From Rhodospirillaceae bacterium (GTDB lineage Bacteria > Pseudomonadota > Alphaproteobacteria > Rhodospirillales > UBA2165), in contig NZAK01000059.1 in NCBI GenBank assembly GCA_002687515.1, forward strand, positions 1 to 49,757: a DNA stretch of 49,757 bases. Reading direction: 5' to 3'. Position 1 is the stretch's first letter. Each line of letters starts with the position of its first letter. The notes under the pieces were generated by a model. It was given only the letters and a program-made list of their open reading frames with translations, was not told where the DNA came from and did no database searches. Made by a program: the position numbers and the translations under genes. Shown here in pieces: positions 15,532-24,059 of this stretch.

Positions 15532-15704
15532 GGCTACCCCGGTTTATGTTTTATGGTTCGCCGCTGTATGTTCCTACATTTCCCGAGCCGCGACAAATAG
15601 ATAAGGGTGCCGGCCCCCGCCATCCATCCGCGCATGCCTTGTTTGCGGTGAAAATTTGCTGAACAATTGCGTAAAGTGAAACCCAACCGGGAGAATACAG
15701 CCAG

Positions 15705-16253
15705 ATGGCCAGATTGAAGACGCTCGCCTACGAGGAAATGACCGAGGCGCAGCAGCGTGCCCATGACGACATTCTCGCCGGTCCGCGTACCCGCATTGTC
15801 GGGCCGATGAACGCTTGGTTCCGCAGCCCCGAACTAGCCGGTTTGGCGCAAAGGCTGGGCGCCTTCTGCCGTTTCTCGACGTCCTTGCCGCCGCGTCTTT
15901 CGGAACTGGCGATCCTCATCATCGCGCGTCAATGGACGGCGCAGATCGAATGGTGGGCACATAAGCCGCTGGCGCTGGAGGCCGGCCTTAACGAAGCCGT
16001 CGCCGACGCCATCGCCAAGCGCCAACGCCCCGAATTCGAAAACCAGGACGAAGAAGTCCTCTACGATTTCTCGACCGAGCTGATCGAAACCAAGGCGGTG
16101 TCGGACCGAACCTACGCCGCCGCGCTCGCCGAGTTTGGAGAAAAAACAGTGGTCGAACTGATCGCTGTCCTCGGCTATTACACATCGGTCGCCATGGTGT
16201 TGAACAGTTTTCAGGAACTGCCCGCCGACGGCAGTATGCCGCTCGATGACTGA
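15705..16253 (+). CDS. Carboxymuconolactone decarboxylase (CMD/AhpD-like) family protein
   Basis: This 182-aa all-helical protein matches the CMD family: LSELAILIIARQWTAQIEWWAHKPLALEAGL is the core helix pair. Where AhpD-type peroxidase members have CxxC plus His, this one has W..EWWAH, so it keeps the His but has no redox cysteines. A peroxidase role is therefore unlikely; ring-opening or decarboxylase chemistry on an aromatic-derived lactone is possible. It begins a co-directional run with the SDR gene (33 bp later). The exact substrate is unknown. Confidence 0.8.
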   Translation: MARLKTLAYEEMTEAQQRAHDDILAGPRTRIVGPMNAWFRSPELAGLAQRLGAFCRFSTSLPPRLSELAILIIARQWTAQIEWWAHKPLALEAGLNEAVADAIAKRQRPEFENQDEEVLYDFSTELIETKAVSDRTYAAALAEFGEKTVVELIAVLGYYTSVAMVLNSFQELPADGSMPLDD

Positions 16254-16285
16254 ACCGGCATATCAATCCTCTATGGGAGAGCGTG

Positions 16286-17038
16286 ATGGAGCTTAACCTC
16301 AATGGACGTTGGGCGCTGGTGACCGGCGGATCGAAGGGTATCGGGCTGGCCTGCGCCAAGGCGCTGGCGGCAGAAGGCTGTAACCTGCATCTGGCGGCGC
16401 GCACGGCGGCGGATTTGGAAAAAGCGCGGGATGACATCGCCGCGGGCTACAACGTGGCGGTCAATACCTATGCGACCGATCTCAGCGAAACGGACGGGCG
16501 CGCCGGTCTAGTCAAGGATGTGGGCGATTTGGATATTCTGATCAACAATGCGGGCGCCATACCGGGCGGCAATATCACCGATTTGAGCGACGATGTCTGG
16601 CGCCAGGCCTGGGAATTGAAGGTGTTCGGCTATATCGATATGGCGCGCATGATCTTTCCCGTCATGTGCAAAAAAGGAACCGGCGTCATCATCAACGTGG
16701 CCGGCATCGCTGGCAAGCTGGCGATGCCCGACTATGTTGCCGGCGCCACCGGCAATGCCGCGCTGATCAACTTTTCCCGCTCCCTTGGGGTCGCCGGCGC
16801 CGGGCAGGGGGTGCGCGTCGTCTGCATCAATCCCGGCCCGACCCTGACCGACCGGCTGATGTATCTGCGCCGGCTGACGGCGGAAAAGGAATTTGGCGAT
16901 CCGGAACGGCACGGCGAACTGCCGGCCAATTCGCGCCTGGGACGGCCGGCCGAGCCCGAGGAAGTGGCCGACCTGGTGGTGTTTTTTGCGTCCGAGCGGG
17001 CATCGTTCATGACCGGCAGCGTCATCGACATGGAATGA
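16286..17038 (+). CDS. SDR-family protein with altered catalytic residues
   Basis: This 250-aa short-chain dehydrogenase fold has the cofactor motif TGGSKGIG (13-20), DLDILINNAG (81-90) and a normal C-terminal end (GSVIDME). The active-site Tyr is present (Y150 in PDYVAGATGNAAL), but the Lys expected four residues later is Ala154. The usual Ser is also absent (NVAGIAG where NISS is normal). Members with Y..GxxGNAAL form a known SDR subgroup, so this is probably a lineage feature rather than decay. Catalysis by the classical triad is not expected. I chose ATG 16286, with gggagagcgtg upstream, over GTG 16283. Confidence 0.82.
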   Translation: MELNLNGRWALVTGGSKGIGLACAKALAAEGCNLHLAARTAADLEKARDDIAAGYNVAVNTYATDLSETDGRAGLVKDVGDLDILINNAGAIPGGNITDLSDDVWRQAWELKVFGYIDMARMIFPVMCKKGTGVIINVAGIAGKLAMPDYVAGATGNAALINFSRSLGVAGAGQGVRVVCINPGPTLTDRLMYLRRLTAEKEFGDPERHGELPANSRLGRPAEPEEVADLVVFFASERASFMTGSVIDME

Positions 17039-17237
17039 GACCCGCCATCCAATGCGGGACGGTCGCTGCCTGCTCGACCGATCAATAATATGGTAACGTC
17101 TATAATACAGACCCGTTGAACTCGTTGAATAAGGGGGGGATCAAAAATGGCCGATGGTGGGTGAATATTAATCCCGGCCTGTTTGATGCCGAGCGAGGCC
17201 ACGAGGTCCACATAGATATCACCGAGGTTGATTAGCG

Positions 17238-18014
17238 ATGAACAATTCAACAGCCGCGGCGCCCAGCGCCGCATTCACCGAATCCCATGTCGAAGCCGAC
17301 GGCTTCAATATCAGATACCTGGAGGCCGGCAACGGCGCGCCGCTGGTTTATATCCACGGCGCCAGCGGCGTGCGGATGTCGCGCGCCCACGATATCTTGA
17401 GCGAAAGCTACCGGGTCGTCGCCATCGAGGTTCCGGGCTTCGGCTTGTCCGCCGCCAACGAGAGATCGAAAAACATGGATGATCTGGCATCCAGCCTGAG
17501 GGCCGCCGTCGCCGCCATCGGCATCGATGAATACAACCTGATGGGCATGTCCTTCGGCGGCAAGGTGGTGCTCACCATGGGCCTGCAGGACCCCGAAAAG
17601 ATCAAGGCGCTGGTGCTGTTGGCGCCGGCCGCCATTCGGCTCTCGGACGCGCCGCCGCCCGCTGGCAGCCCCGCCGACATGAAGGCCGCCTTGCACGCTC
17701 ATCCCGATCAGCATCCGGACCTTCCCAAATATCCCGCCGGCGTCCTCGAAAAGCAGCATGCGCTGGTCGGCCGCGTCATGGGCCCGCCCCGGGACGAAGC
17801 TTTCGAAACCGCCCTCGGCGGATTGCAGATTCCGGTGCTCGCCTGCTTCGGCACCGAGGACAAGGTGATGCCGCCCGAGGTCGCCGATATCTATGCCGAA
17901 CTTTTGCCCAACTGCCATCTGATGATGATTTCCGACGCGGCGCACGCGGTCGATGCCGACCGGCCCGAAGCGGTGGCGTCGGCGGCCGCCGATTTCCTCG
18001 AGCGCCATAAATAA
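17238..18014 (+). CDS. Alpha/beta-hydrolase
   Basis: This 258-aa protein has an oxyanion-hole motif in PLVYIHGASGVR, the nucleophile elbow GMSFGG, the acid in FGTEDKVMPPE and a His in SDAAHAVDADRPEAV, which is the standard catalytic triad order. The cap region is rich in Pro and His (AHPDQHPDLPKYP). It resembles meta-cleavage-product hydrolases and small esterases, and is downstream of CMD and SDR genes after a 199-bp gap with no clear promoter. Substrate unknown. It is convergent with the racemase-like gene. Confidence 0.82.
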   Translation: MNNSTAAAPSAAFTESHVEADGFNIRYLEAGNGAPLVYIHGASGVRMSRAHDILSESYRVVAIEVPGFGLSAANERSKNMDDLASSLRAAVAAIGIDEYNLMGMSFGGKVVLTMGLQDPEKIKALVLLAPAAIRLSDAPPPAGSPADMKAALHAHPDQHPDLPKYPAGVLEKQHALVGRVMGPPRDEAFETALGGLQIPVLACFGTEDKVMPPEVADIYAELLPNCHLMMISDAAHAVDADRPEAVASAAADFLERHK

Positions 18015-18082
18015 TTCATGGTGCGCCGGGATAACGATATCATCGATCCGTGAACTTTGCAGGGTGGAAGCCCGGTAACCGT

Positions 18083-18742
18083 TCATCCGGGCCTTTGGAT
18101 CACCGCCAATGCCTCCGCCATTTTTACCGCCGAGGTGATGCCGTCCAGCACCGGCACGCCGAGGCTGTCCGAAAACTCGTCGACTTGATCGGCCGCCGCC
18201 GCCCCGCCAACGATCAGTACATCGGCGCCGTCATCTTCGATTGCCGCACGGCCGGCTGCCAAGATCGAGCGGTTGAGGTCATCCGCATCGGGCGCCGCGC
18301 CACCCTCCAGATGGCAAGCCAGGCGGACCCCCGCCAGGCGCGATTGCAAGCCGTAATCGGCCGCCAGTTTCGGCATCAGGGTAAGCCCGGTTTCCTGAAA
18401 ACAGATGAACGAAAACCGTGCCCCCAATTGGCAGGCAAAATGCAAGGCCGCTACGGTCATGGCGGTCACCGGCCTCGGCGTCGACCGGCGGGCCGCGCCC
18501 AATCCGGAATCGCTGGATGAGGCAATGACCGCCGCATCGAATCCACCTTCATGCCCGGCCAACACTTCCAGCACCGCATCGACCGCATCGGCGCTTTCGG
18601 CGGGCGATGAAATATAGGCGGCGCCGTACGGCGCCGTTGCCGCAATAATTTCGGTATCCCGGTTTGCACACCGCCGGGCGATGCCGGCGATGCGTTCGGT
18701 CAGCGACACCGTCGTATTGGGGTTGACGATCAGAAGTTTCAT
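18083..18742 (-). CDS. Asp/Glu/hydantoin racemase-family protein lacking both catalytic cysteines
   Basis: This 219-aa protein begins MKLLIVNPNTTVSLTERI, the hallmark of hydantoin-racemase-type proteins, and keeps the fold, including FSFICFQETGL. In active racemases two cysteines abstract and donate the proton, in ACFxDPGL and LGCAGM. Here these positions are S75 (IASSSDSGL) and G180 (IVGGAAA). A two-base racemase mechanism by cysteines is therefore not possible; the protein may have another activity or regulate. Its start faces the aminotransferase gene across 88 bp that hold a 28-bp palindrome. The neighbours point to hydantoin or amino-acid derivative use. Confidence 0.8.
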   Translation of the reverse strand: MKLLIVNPNTTVSLTERIAGIARRCANRDTEIIAATAPYGAAYISSPAESADAVDAVLEVLAGHEGGFDAAVIASSSDSGLGAARRSTPRPVTAMTVAALHFACQLGARFSFICFQETGLTLMPKLAADYGLQSRLAGVRLACHLEGGAAPDADDLNRSILAAGRAAIEDDGADVLIVGGAAAADQVDEFSDSLGVPVLDGITSAVKMAEALAVIQRPG

Positions 18743-18771
18743 GATAGCCCGTGCCCGCACTGGTGATGGCG

Positions 18772-18799
18772 GCGCCTTATAGTCTAGACTATAGGGCGC
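18772..18799. promoter_or_regulatory. 28-bp palindrome in divergent promoter region
   Basis: TATAGTCTAGACTATA is a perfect 16-bp palindrome, flanked by gcgcc and ggcgc with one unpaired position on each side. It lies between the racemase-like and aminotransferase starts and looks like a dimeric repressor site; GTCTAGAC cores are seen for GntR-type regulators. No regulator gene is adjacent. Confidence 0.6.
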
Positions 18800-18830
18800 G
18801 GCAGGGGCGAACATTCTCGAAGGTGAAGGA

Positions 18831-20219
18831 ATGCCGGATCAAGCGGCATCGATTGCGGAAAGCGGCATCGTCGAAGCCTATAGCGAGCGGACCAAGGGAT
18901 CGGCGCGGCTTTACGAGGATGCCCGGAGCCGGTTTCCCAGCGGTATCACCCATGACATCCGCCATCAGCATCCCCATCCCTTGTATCTGGAGCGGGCCGA
19001 GGGCGCCCATAAATGGGACGTCGATGGCAATCGCTATGTCGATTACTTCATCGGCCACGGGGCGCTGATCCTGGGCCACGGCCACCCCGAGGTGGTCAAG
19101 GCGGCCCAAGCGCAGATGCGCGCCGGCAGCCATCTCGGCGGCAGCCATCGATTGGAAGTGACCTGGGCCGGGCTGATCCAGTCGCTGATGCCGAGCGCCG
19201 AGCGGGTGCGCTTCACGGCCTCGGGCACGGAGGCGACATTGCTGGCCTTGCGCCTTGCCCGGGCGCATACGGGACGCACCAAGTTTGTCCGCTTCAAGGG
19301 CCATTTCCACGGCTGGCACGATCATATGGTCGCCGGCTATAGCGCCCATTTCGACGGCACCCCGGCGCCCGGGGTGCTGCCTGAAGTGGCGGCGGCCTCG
19401 ATTACGGTAGCGCCCGGCGACCGGGAAGCGACGCGCAGCGCCCTTGCCGCCGAGCCGGACATCGCCGCCGTGATTATCGAGCCGACCGGCGCCCATTTCG
19501 GCCGCACGCCGCTTGATCCTGAATTTCTAGCGTTCCTGCGCCAGGAAACGGCGGCGCGCGATGTCGTCTTGATATTCGACGAGGTGGTCACCGGCTTCCG
19601 TGTCGCGCCGGGCGGCGCGCAAGGCCTGTTCGGCGTGCTTCCCGACCTGACCGCCCTCGGCAAGATCGCCGCCGGCGGCCTGCCCGGCGGGGCACTGGTG
19701 GGCGCCAAGGAGATCATGGATCAGCTTGATTTCACGGCAAGTGCCGAAACCGAAACCGAGAAAATAGGCCATCAAGGCACCTTCAACGCCAATCCCGTGA
19801 GTGCCGCCGCCGGCATTGCCGCGCTTCGCATCATCTCGGAATCCGATGCCTGCGGGCGCGCCAACGCTTTCGCCGCCGATTTGCGCCAGCGGTTGAACGG
19901 CGTCTTGGCTGAATTGTCGATCCCGTGGGCGGTCTATGGCGAATATTCGGGCTTTTATCTTTTCACCAACGTGGACAAGCGACCGTTGATAGCCAACCAT
20001 TTCGATCCCCATACCGTCGATCCCGACGAATTGGTGCGGGCGGACGCCGAGCTGATGTCCAAGCTGCGCCTCGCGATGCTGCTGAACGGTGTTGATCTGA
20101 CGCCGCGCTTCAGCGGCTGGACATCGGCGGTGCATGGCGCTGATGAGGCCGCCGCCACCATCGATGGGTTCCGCAATGCACTGCAAAAACTTAAGAGCGA
20201 ATTCGGCGAGTCATTTTGA
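18831..20219 (+). CDS. Class III aminotransferase (glutamate-1-semialdehyde aminomutase-like)
   Basis: This 462-aa PLP enzyme has FTASGTEATLLALRLARA, FKGHFHGWHDHM, the PLP-binding LIFDEVVTGFR (D250, E251) and the Schiff-base lysine K278 in ALGKIAAGGLPGG, followed by GTFNANPVSAAAG. The pattern is that of the GSA-aminomutase subgroup, but the genes around it point to catabolic transamination of an amino acid or amine rather than haem synthesis. It is 36 bp upstream of the hydantoinase and probably in one operon with it. The N-terminal 30 residues are variable. The acceptor and donor are unknown. Confidence 0.88.
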   Translation: MPDQAASIAESGIVEAYSERTKGSARLYEDARSRFPSGITHDIRHQHPHPLYLERAEGAHKWDVDGNRYVDYFIGHGALILGHGHPEVVKAAQAQMRAGSHLGGSHRLEVTWAGLIQSLMPSAERVRFTASGTEATLLALRLARAHTGRTKFVRFKGHFHGWHDHMVAGYSAHFDGTPAPGVLPEVAAASITVAPGDREATRSALAAEPDIAAVIIEPTGAHFGRTPLDPEFLAFLRQETAARDVVLIFDEVVTGFRVAPGGAQGLFGVLPDLTALGKIAAGGLPGGALVGAKEIMDQLDFTASAETETEKIGHQGTFNANPVSAAAGIAALRIISESDACGRANAFAADLRQRLNGVLAELSIPWAVYGEYSGFYLFTNVDKRPLIANHFDPHTVDPDELVRADAELMSKLRLAMLLNGVDLTPRFSGWTSAVHGADEAAATIDGFRNALQKLKSEFGESF

Positions 20220-20255
20220 TAAGGTTTGTGAAAGCGGCACACGAGGGAGGTCCAA

Positions 20256-21665
20256 ATGTCCGATATCCTGATCCGCCAGGGTCGCATCATTACCGCATCC
20301 GATGATTATACGGCGGATATTCTGGTCTCCGGCGGCCGCATCCGCATGATCGGTGAAGCCATCGATGTCGGCGCGGATACCGAAATTCACGATGCCAGCG
20401 GTCTTCTGGTGATGCCCGGCGGCATCGATGTGCACACCCATCTGGAAGCCGCCGTCGGCGCCGCCAACACGGTCGATACCTTCGAGACCGGCAGCATGGC
20501 AGCGGCTTTCGGCGGCACCACCACTTTGATCGATTACGCCAAGCAGGACAAAGGCGCGAGCCCGATCGCCGGGTTTGCCGATTGGCGCCAGCGGGCGGCC
20601 GGCGCCGCCATCGATGTCGCGGCGCATATGATCATTGTCGATTTCAACGAACAGACCCTGATCGACATGAAATCGCTTCTCGCCGATGAAGGCATAACCA
20701 GTTTCAAGATGTTCATGGTGCGCCCCGGCGAATTGCTGATCGACGATGGCCAGTTGCTCAAAATATTACGCATGACCGGCGACAATGGCGCGCTCTCCTG
20801 CGTGCATGCGGAAAACGGCCTGATCATCGACACCCTGGTCGAGGAAGCCGTCGCCGAGGGCCACAACGATCCCATCTACCACGCCCTGACGCGGCCCAGT
20901 TCCACCGAGGGCGAAGCTACGCACCGCGCCATCCGCATCGCCGAGCTGGCCGAAGCGCCCCTCTATATCGTCCATGTGTCGGCCAGCGAAGCGCTCGACA
21001 ACATCACCGAGGCGCGCGACCGGGGTGTCCCCATATTCGCCGAAACCTGCCCCCATTACCTGTTCCTGACCGAAGCGGAATATGACAAGCCCGGGTTCGA
21101 ACCGGCCAAGTATGTCATGTCACCGCCCTTGCGCGCCCAATCGCACCAGGACGCGCTGTGGCGCGGGCTGGCCAGCGACGATCTGCAGGTGGTGTCCACC
21201 GACCATTGCCCGTTCTGTTTTACCGAGCATGCCCACGGCCTCAAATATTCCAAGGAGGTTGGGCGCGATAGCTTTGCCCGCATCCCCAACGGCGCGCCCG
21301 GCGTGGAAACGCGCATGCCGTTGATTTTTTCGGGCGGCGTCGGGCAGGGGCGCATTTCGCTCAACCGGTTCGTGCAACTGACCGCGACCGGTCCGGCCAA
21401 GCTGTTCGGCCTGTTCCCGAAGAAGGGCACCATCGCCGTCGGCTCGGACGCCGATCTGGTGCTGTTCGATGGCCAAGAAAGCTGGACCATCCGCGCCGCC
21501 GAACATCACAGCCGCGTCGATTACAGCCTGTTCGAGGGGCGCGAAGTGACGGGGCGCGTCAAAAAGGTGTTTTTGCGCGGCGAGTTGATCGTCGACGGGC
21601 AAAGCTGGCTGGGCCAAAAGGGCGGCGGCGAATATTTGCCGCGCGGCGCCTCAGGGAGCTTGTAG
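20256..21665 (+). CDS. D-hydantoinase / dihydropyrimidinase
   Basis: This 469-aa amidohydrolase hydrolyses cyclic ureides to N-carbamoyl amino acids. All metal ligands are visible: H60 and H62 (DVHTHLE), carboxylated K151 (TSFKMFM), H184 (CVHAEN), H240 (IVHVSASEA) and D316 (STDHCPF). At the position five residues after the Lys, hydantoinases have a Tyr that helps bind substrate (KxFMAY); here it is Arg156 (KMFMVRPG), which should change substrate choice. GGGAGG precedes the ATG. The convergent neighbour is an N-carbamoyl-D-amino-acid hydrolase, the next enzyme of the route. A phenylhydantoin- or dihydropyrimidine-type substrate is possible. Confidence 0.92.
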   Translation: MSDILIRQGRIITASDDYTADILVSGGRIRMIGEAIDVGADTEIHDASGLLVMPGGIDVHTHLEAAVGAANTVDTFETGSMAAAFGGTTTLIDYAKQDKGASPIAGFADWRQRAAGAAIDVAAHMIIVDFNEQTLIDMKSLLADEGITSFKMFMVRPGELLIDDGQLLKILRMTGDNGALSCVHAENGLIIDTLVEEAVAEGHNDPIYHALTRPSSTEGEATHRAIRIAELAEAPLYIVHVSASEALDNITEARDRGVPIFAETCPHYLFLTEAEYDKPGFEPAKYVMSPPLRAQSHQDALWRGLASDDLQVVSTDHCPFCFTEHAHGLKYSKEVGRDSFARIPNGAPGVETRMPLIFSGGVGQGRISLNRFVQLTATGPAKLFGLFPKKGTIAVGSDADLVLFDGQESWTIRAAEHHSRVDYSLFEGREVTGRVKKVFLRGELIVDGQSWLGQKGGGEYLPRGASGSL

Positions 21666-21670
21666 TTCTC

Positions 21671-21944
21671 CGGTAAAAAGTCCTTCGCTGCGCTCAGTGT
21701 ACTTTTTACCGATTTAATATGGATAAATTCGTCCTTGAGGCGACTCAGCGAACGAATTTGGCATGATATCCCGGTCCGATCTCTGATCGGGCCGGTACGG
21801 AATTGCAGGCCTTTGGGCAACTTTGCCCAAAGGCCTGCAATTATCACCATGCGAAAAAAAGGCGCAGGGCCGCACCAAGCCTTCTTTTCTCCTTGGTCAT
21901 ACCTGAATAAAAGTACACCGAGCGAAGCGAGGGACTTTTATTCA
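21671..21944. repeat. Array of five hairpins between convergent hydantoinase and carbamoylase genes
   Basis: Five inverted repeats fill this 281-bp gap. 21671-21711 has 11-bp arms and a 19-nt loop; 21725-21759 has 8-bp arms and a 19-nt loop; 21771-21795 has 11-bp arms with one G-T pair; 21801-21842 has perfect 20-bp arms and a 2-nt loop; 21904-21944 has 11-bp arms and a 19-nt loop. The loops of the first and last are similar in opposite orientation (ccttcgctgcgctcagtgt against ccctcgcttcgctcggtgt). The stems are T- or A-rich toward the loop, so the array probably acts as a two-way terminator. Confidence 0.8.
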
Positions 21945-21946
21945 AA

Positions 21947-22888
21947 CTATTCCTCGGGCGGCGGCGTGATCCCGGCCTGTTCGGTGATCGGGCGGTAGGC
22001 GTCGATCTGCCGGTTGACCTCGAAATTCAGTAGGTTCTGTTTCAATCCGGCGGCCAGGTCCAGGTCGCAGTCGGCGGTGATCAACTCGTCTTCGCGGGTC
22101 GTGCATTGGGCGACGATTTCCCCGGTCGGCGCGACGATGCAGCTGCCGCCGATCAGGCCGGCGCCGTCCTCGATACCGGCCTTGGCGACGCCCACCACCC
22201 ACATACAGTTCTGATAGGCGCCGGCCTGCATGCTGAGGCGGTTGTGAAAATCGGAAAGCGGGTTCTCATGCTCTTCCCAAAAAGAGCGGGTTGGCGTGTT
22301 GTATCCGAGGACCACCATCTCGGCACCCCGGAGCGCCAGGACCCGGTAGGTTTCCGCCCAGCGCCGGTCGTTGCAGATGCAGGTGCCGAGGACGCCGCCG
22401 AAGGCACGAACGGCGGTGAAGCCCAGATCGCCGACTTCGAAATATTTCTTTTCCAGATGCTGAATGGCGTAGTTCGGATCCGGCTCAGCCCTGCCGGGCA
22501 GGTGAATCTTCCGGTACTTATGAATGATCCGCCCATTGCCATCGACCAGGATGGCGGTGTTGAAGCGGCGTTTGCGACCCTCAGCCCGGTCGATTTCCCC
22601 ATAGCCGAGATAAAACCCGATGCCCAGTTTTTTGGCTTCGTCGAACAATTGTTCGGTATCCGGCGACGGCATTTCGCTTTCGCAATAGGAATCGAGCTCG
22701 TCTTCGTCCTCGATTATCCAGCGCGGGAAAAATGTGGTCAGGGCAAGCTCGGGAAAGACCACCAGTTCGCAGCCCTTGGCGTGGGCGCTGCGCATATGAT
22801 GCAAAAGCCTTGCGATGACCGACGCGCGGCTGTCATCGCGGCTGATCGGACCTAACTGCGCCGCCGCCACCGAGATCATGCGCCGCAT
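21947..22888 (-). CDS. N-carbamoyl-D-amino-acid hydrolase (nitrilase superfamily)
   Basis: This 313-aa protein lines up with the Agrobacterium D-carbamoylase almost residue by residue: FPELALTTFFPRW, KRRFNTAILVD, KYRKIHLPG, ICNDRRWAET, LSMQAGAYQN and SCIVAPTGEIVA. The Glu-Lys-Cys triad falls at E47, K127 and C172, the same numbering as that enzyme as I recall it. It removes the carbamoyl group from N-carbamoyl-D-amino acids, giving the free D-amino acid, CO2 and ammonia. GAGGAGG precedes the ATG. The gene is convergent with the hydantoinase, so the two form a D-hydantoin route under separate promoters. Confidence 0.92.
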   Translation of the reverse strand: MRRMISVAAAQLGPISRDDSRASVIARLLHHMRSAHAKGCELVVFPELALTTFFPRWIIEDEDELDSYCESEMPSPDTEQLFDEAKKLGIGFYLGYGEIDRAEGRKRRFNTAILVDGNGRIIHKYRKIHLPGRAEPDPNYAIQHLEKKYFEVGDLGFTAVRAFGGVLGTCICNDRRWAETYRVLALRGAEMVVLGYNTPTRSFWEEHENPLSDFHNRLSMQAGAYQNCMWVVGVAKAGIEDGAGLIGGSCIVAPTGEIVAQCTTREDELITADCDLDLAAGLKQNLLNFEVNRQIDAYRPITEQAGITPPPEE

Positions 22889-22979
22889 GCCAACCTCCTC
22901 ACCGTTTATCCAGATTCAGATCGTTAGCATATTAGCATTACTGCCGGGACCAATCCATCAGGCGCGCCAGGCGCCGCGA

Positions 22980-23870
22980 TCAGATGCTTCGGCGCGCGCG
23001 TTCGGTGCGCAGCAGGTAATAGCTGCTGACGATGATGATGGCGGCGCCGAGATAGCTCCATCCGGGCGGAAACTCGGCGAACCAGATCAGTCCGATTGCG
23101 AAGGCGAAAACGATGCGCAGGTAATCAAAGGGCAGCACGAAGCTGGTTTCACCCAATCCGATACCGTGGGTGAAGAGGGTTTGGCCGAAGACGCCGAGGG
23201 CGCCCATCAGCATCAGGATCACCAACTCGGTCGGCGTCGGTGTCTGCCAAAAAATCAGGGCCGGGATCGCCGACAAGACGGTGGTGGTGGCGGTGAAATA
23301 GAAAATGATCACCATGGTATGCTCGGTCCGGCTCAAGACCTTGACCACTAGCACGACAATGGTCGCCGTCACGGCGCCGCCGATCGCCGAAAAGTACCAC
23401 GGGCTGAAACCCTCGCCGAACGGCCTGGTGATGATCAGGATGCCGAGAAAACCGATAATCGCGGCGCTCGCCCGCCGCCCGCCGACCACCTCGCCCAGGA
23501 ACAGGCCGGCCAGAAGCACGGTGAACAGGGGCCGCGAAAACTGAATGGTGATGGCGTCGGCCATGACGATATGCACGATCGAAAAGAACATCGCCATATT
23601 GCCGAGGAAACCGACCGAACCCCGCACCAGATGCAGCTTGAACCTGCCGGTCTTGAGATTGGCGAAACCGAACCGCCAGATGAAAGGCAACAGAAAAATA
23701 AATCCGGCCAGGAAGCGCATGAACACCATCATCGGCACCGTCAGGGAATCGCCCAAAAATTTTGCCAGGGAGGCCATGACAGTGAGGAGAAAGGCGCCCG
23801 CTATGACGTAGAGGGCGCCCCGGTAATTGGCATTGGCCGCCGGACTTGGCGGTTGGACGGCATCGGTCAT
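22980..23870 (-). CDS. EamA/DMT-family transporter
   Basis: The protein (296 aa from the ATG at 23870) has about ten hydrophobic segments with the two-repeat pattern of drug/metabolite transporters (EamA). Typical pieces are VMRFLAGFIFLLPF-like and FLGEVVGGRRASAAIIGFLGILII. Such proteins export amino acids or small metabolites. An in-frame extension to 24101 lacks membrane character and is discarded. It lies 91 bp upstream of the carbamoylase on the same strand, so it may export or import a compound of that route. Confidence 0.85.
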   Translation of the reverse strand: MTDAVQPPSPAANANYRGALYVIAGAFLLTVMASLAKFLGDSLTVPMMVFMRFLAGFIFLLPFIWRFGFANLKTGRFKLHLVRGSVGFLGNMAMFFSIVHIVMADAITIQFSRPLFTVLLAGLFLGEVVGGRRASAAIIGFLGILIITRPFGEGFSPWYFSAIGGAVTATIVVLVVKVLSRTEHTMVIIFYFTATTTVLSAIPALIFWQTPTPTELVILMLMGALGVFGQTLFTHGIGLGETSFVLPFDYLRIVFAFAIGLIWFAEFPPGWSYLGAAIIIVSSYYLLRTERARRSI

Positions 23871-24059
23871 GGGGTCTACTCGGCGGATCAAGCCGCATCG
23901 AGAGGCGCGGCGGTAGGAATGGATATCCGATATATGAGGGAATGCAACCGCTTCGACGAATGCCAGCCTAGGGCGGTTCCGATTTAATCTGGCGCATGGC
24001 ATCGGCGGTACGGGTTTCAGGCGCTTGATATGGGCCTTGAACTTAGAGACCGCCGGCCC

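Noticed and set aside
16732-17274. Minus-strand frame with a protein-like start (LINLGDIYVDLVASLG) in the gap before the alpha/beta hydrolase
   Set aside because: Only the part in the 199-bp gap looks protein-like; most of it is the shadow of the SDR gene, and I could not place it in any family.
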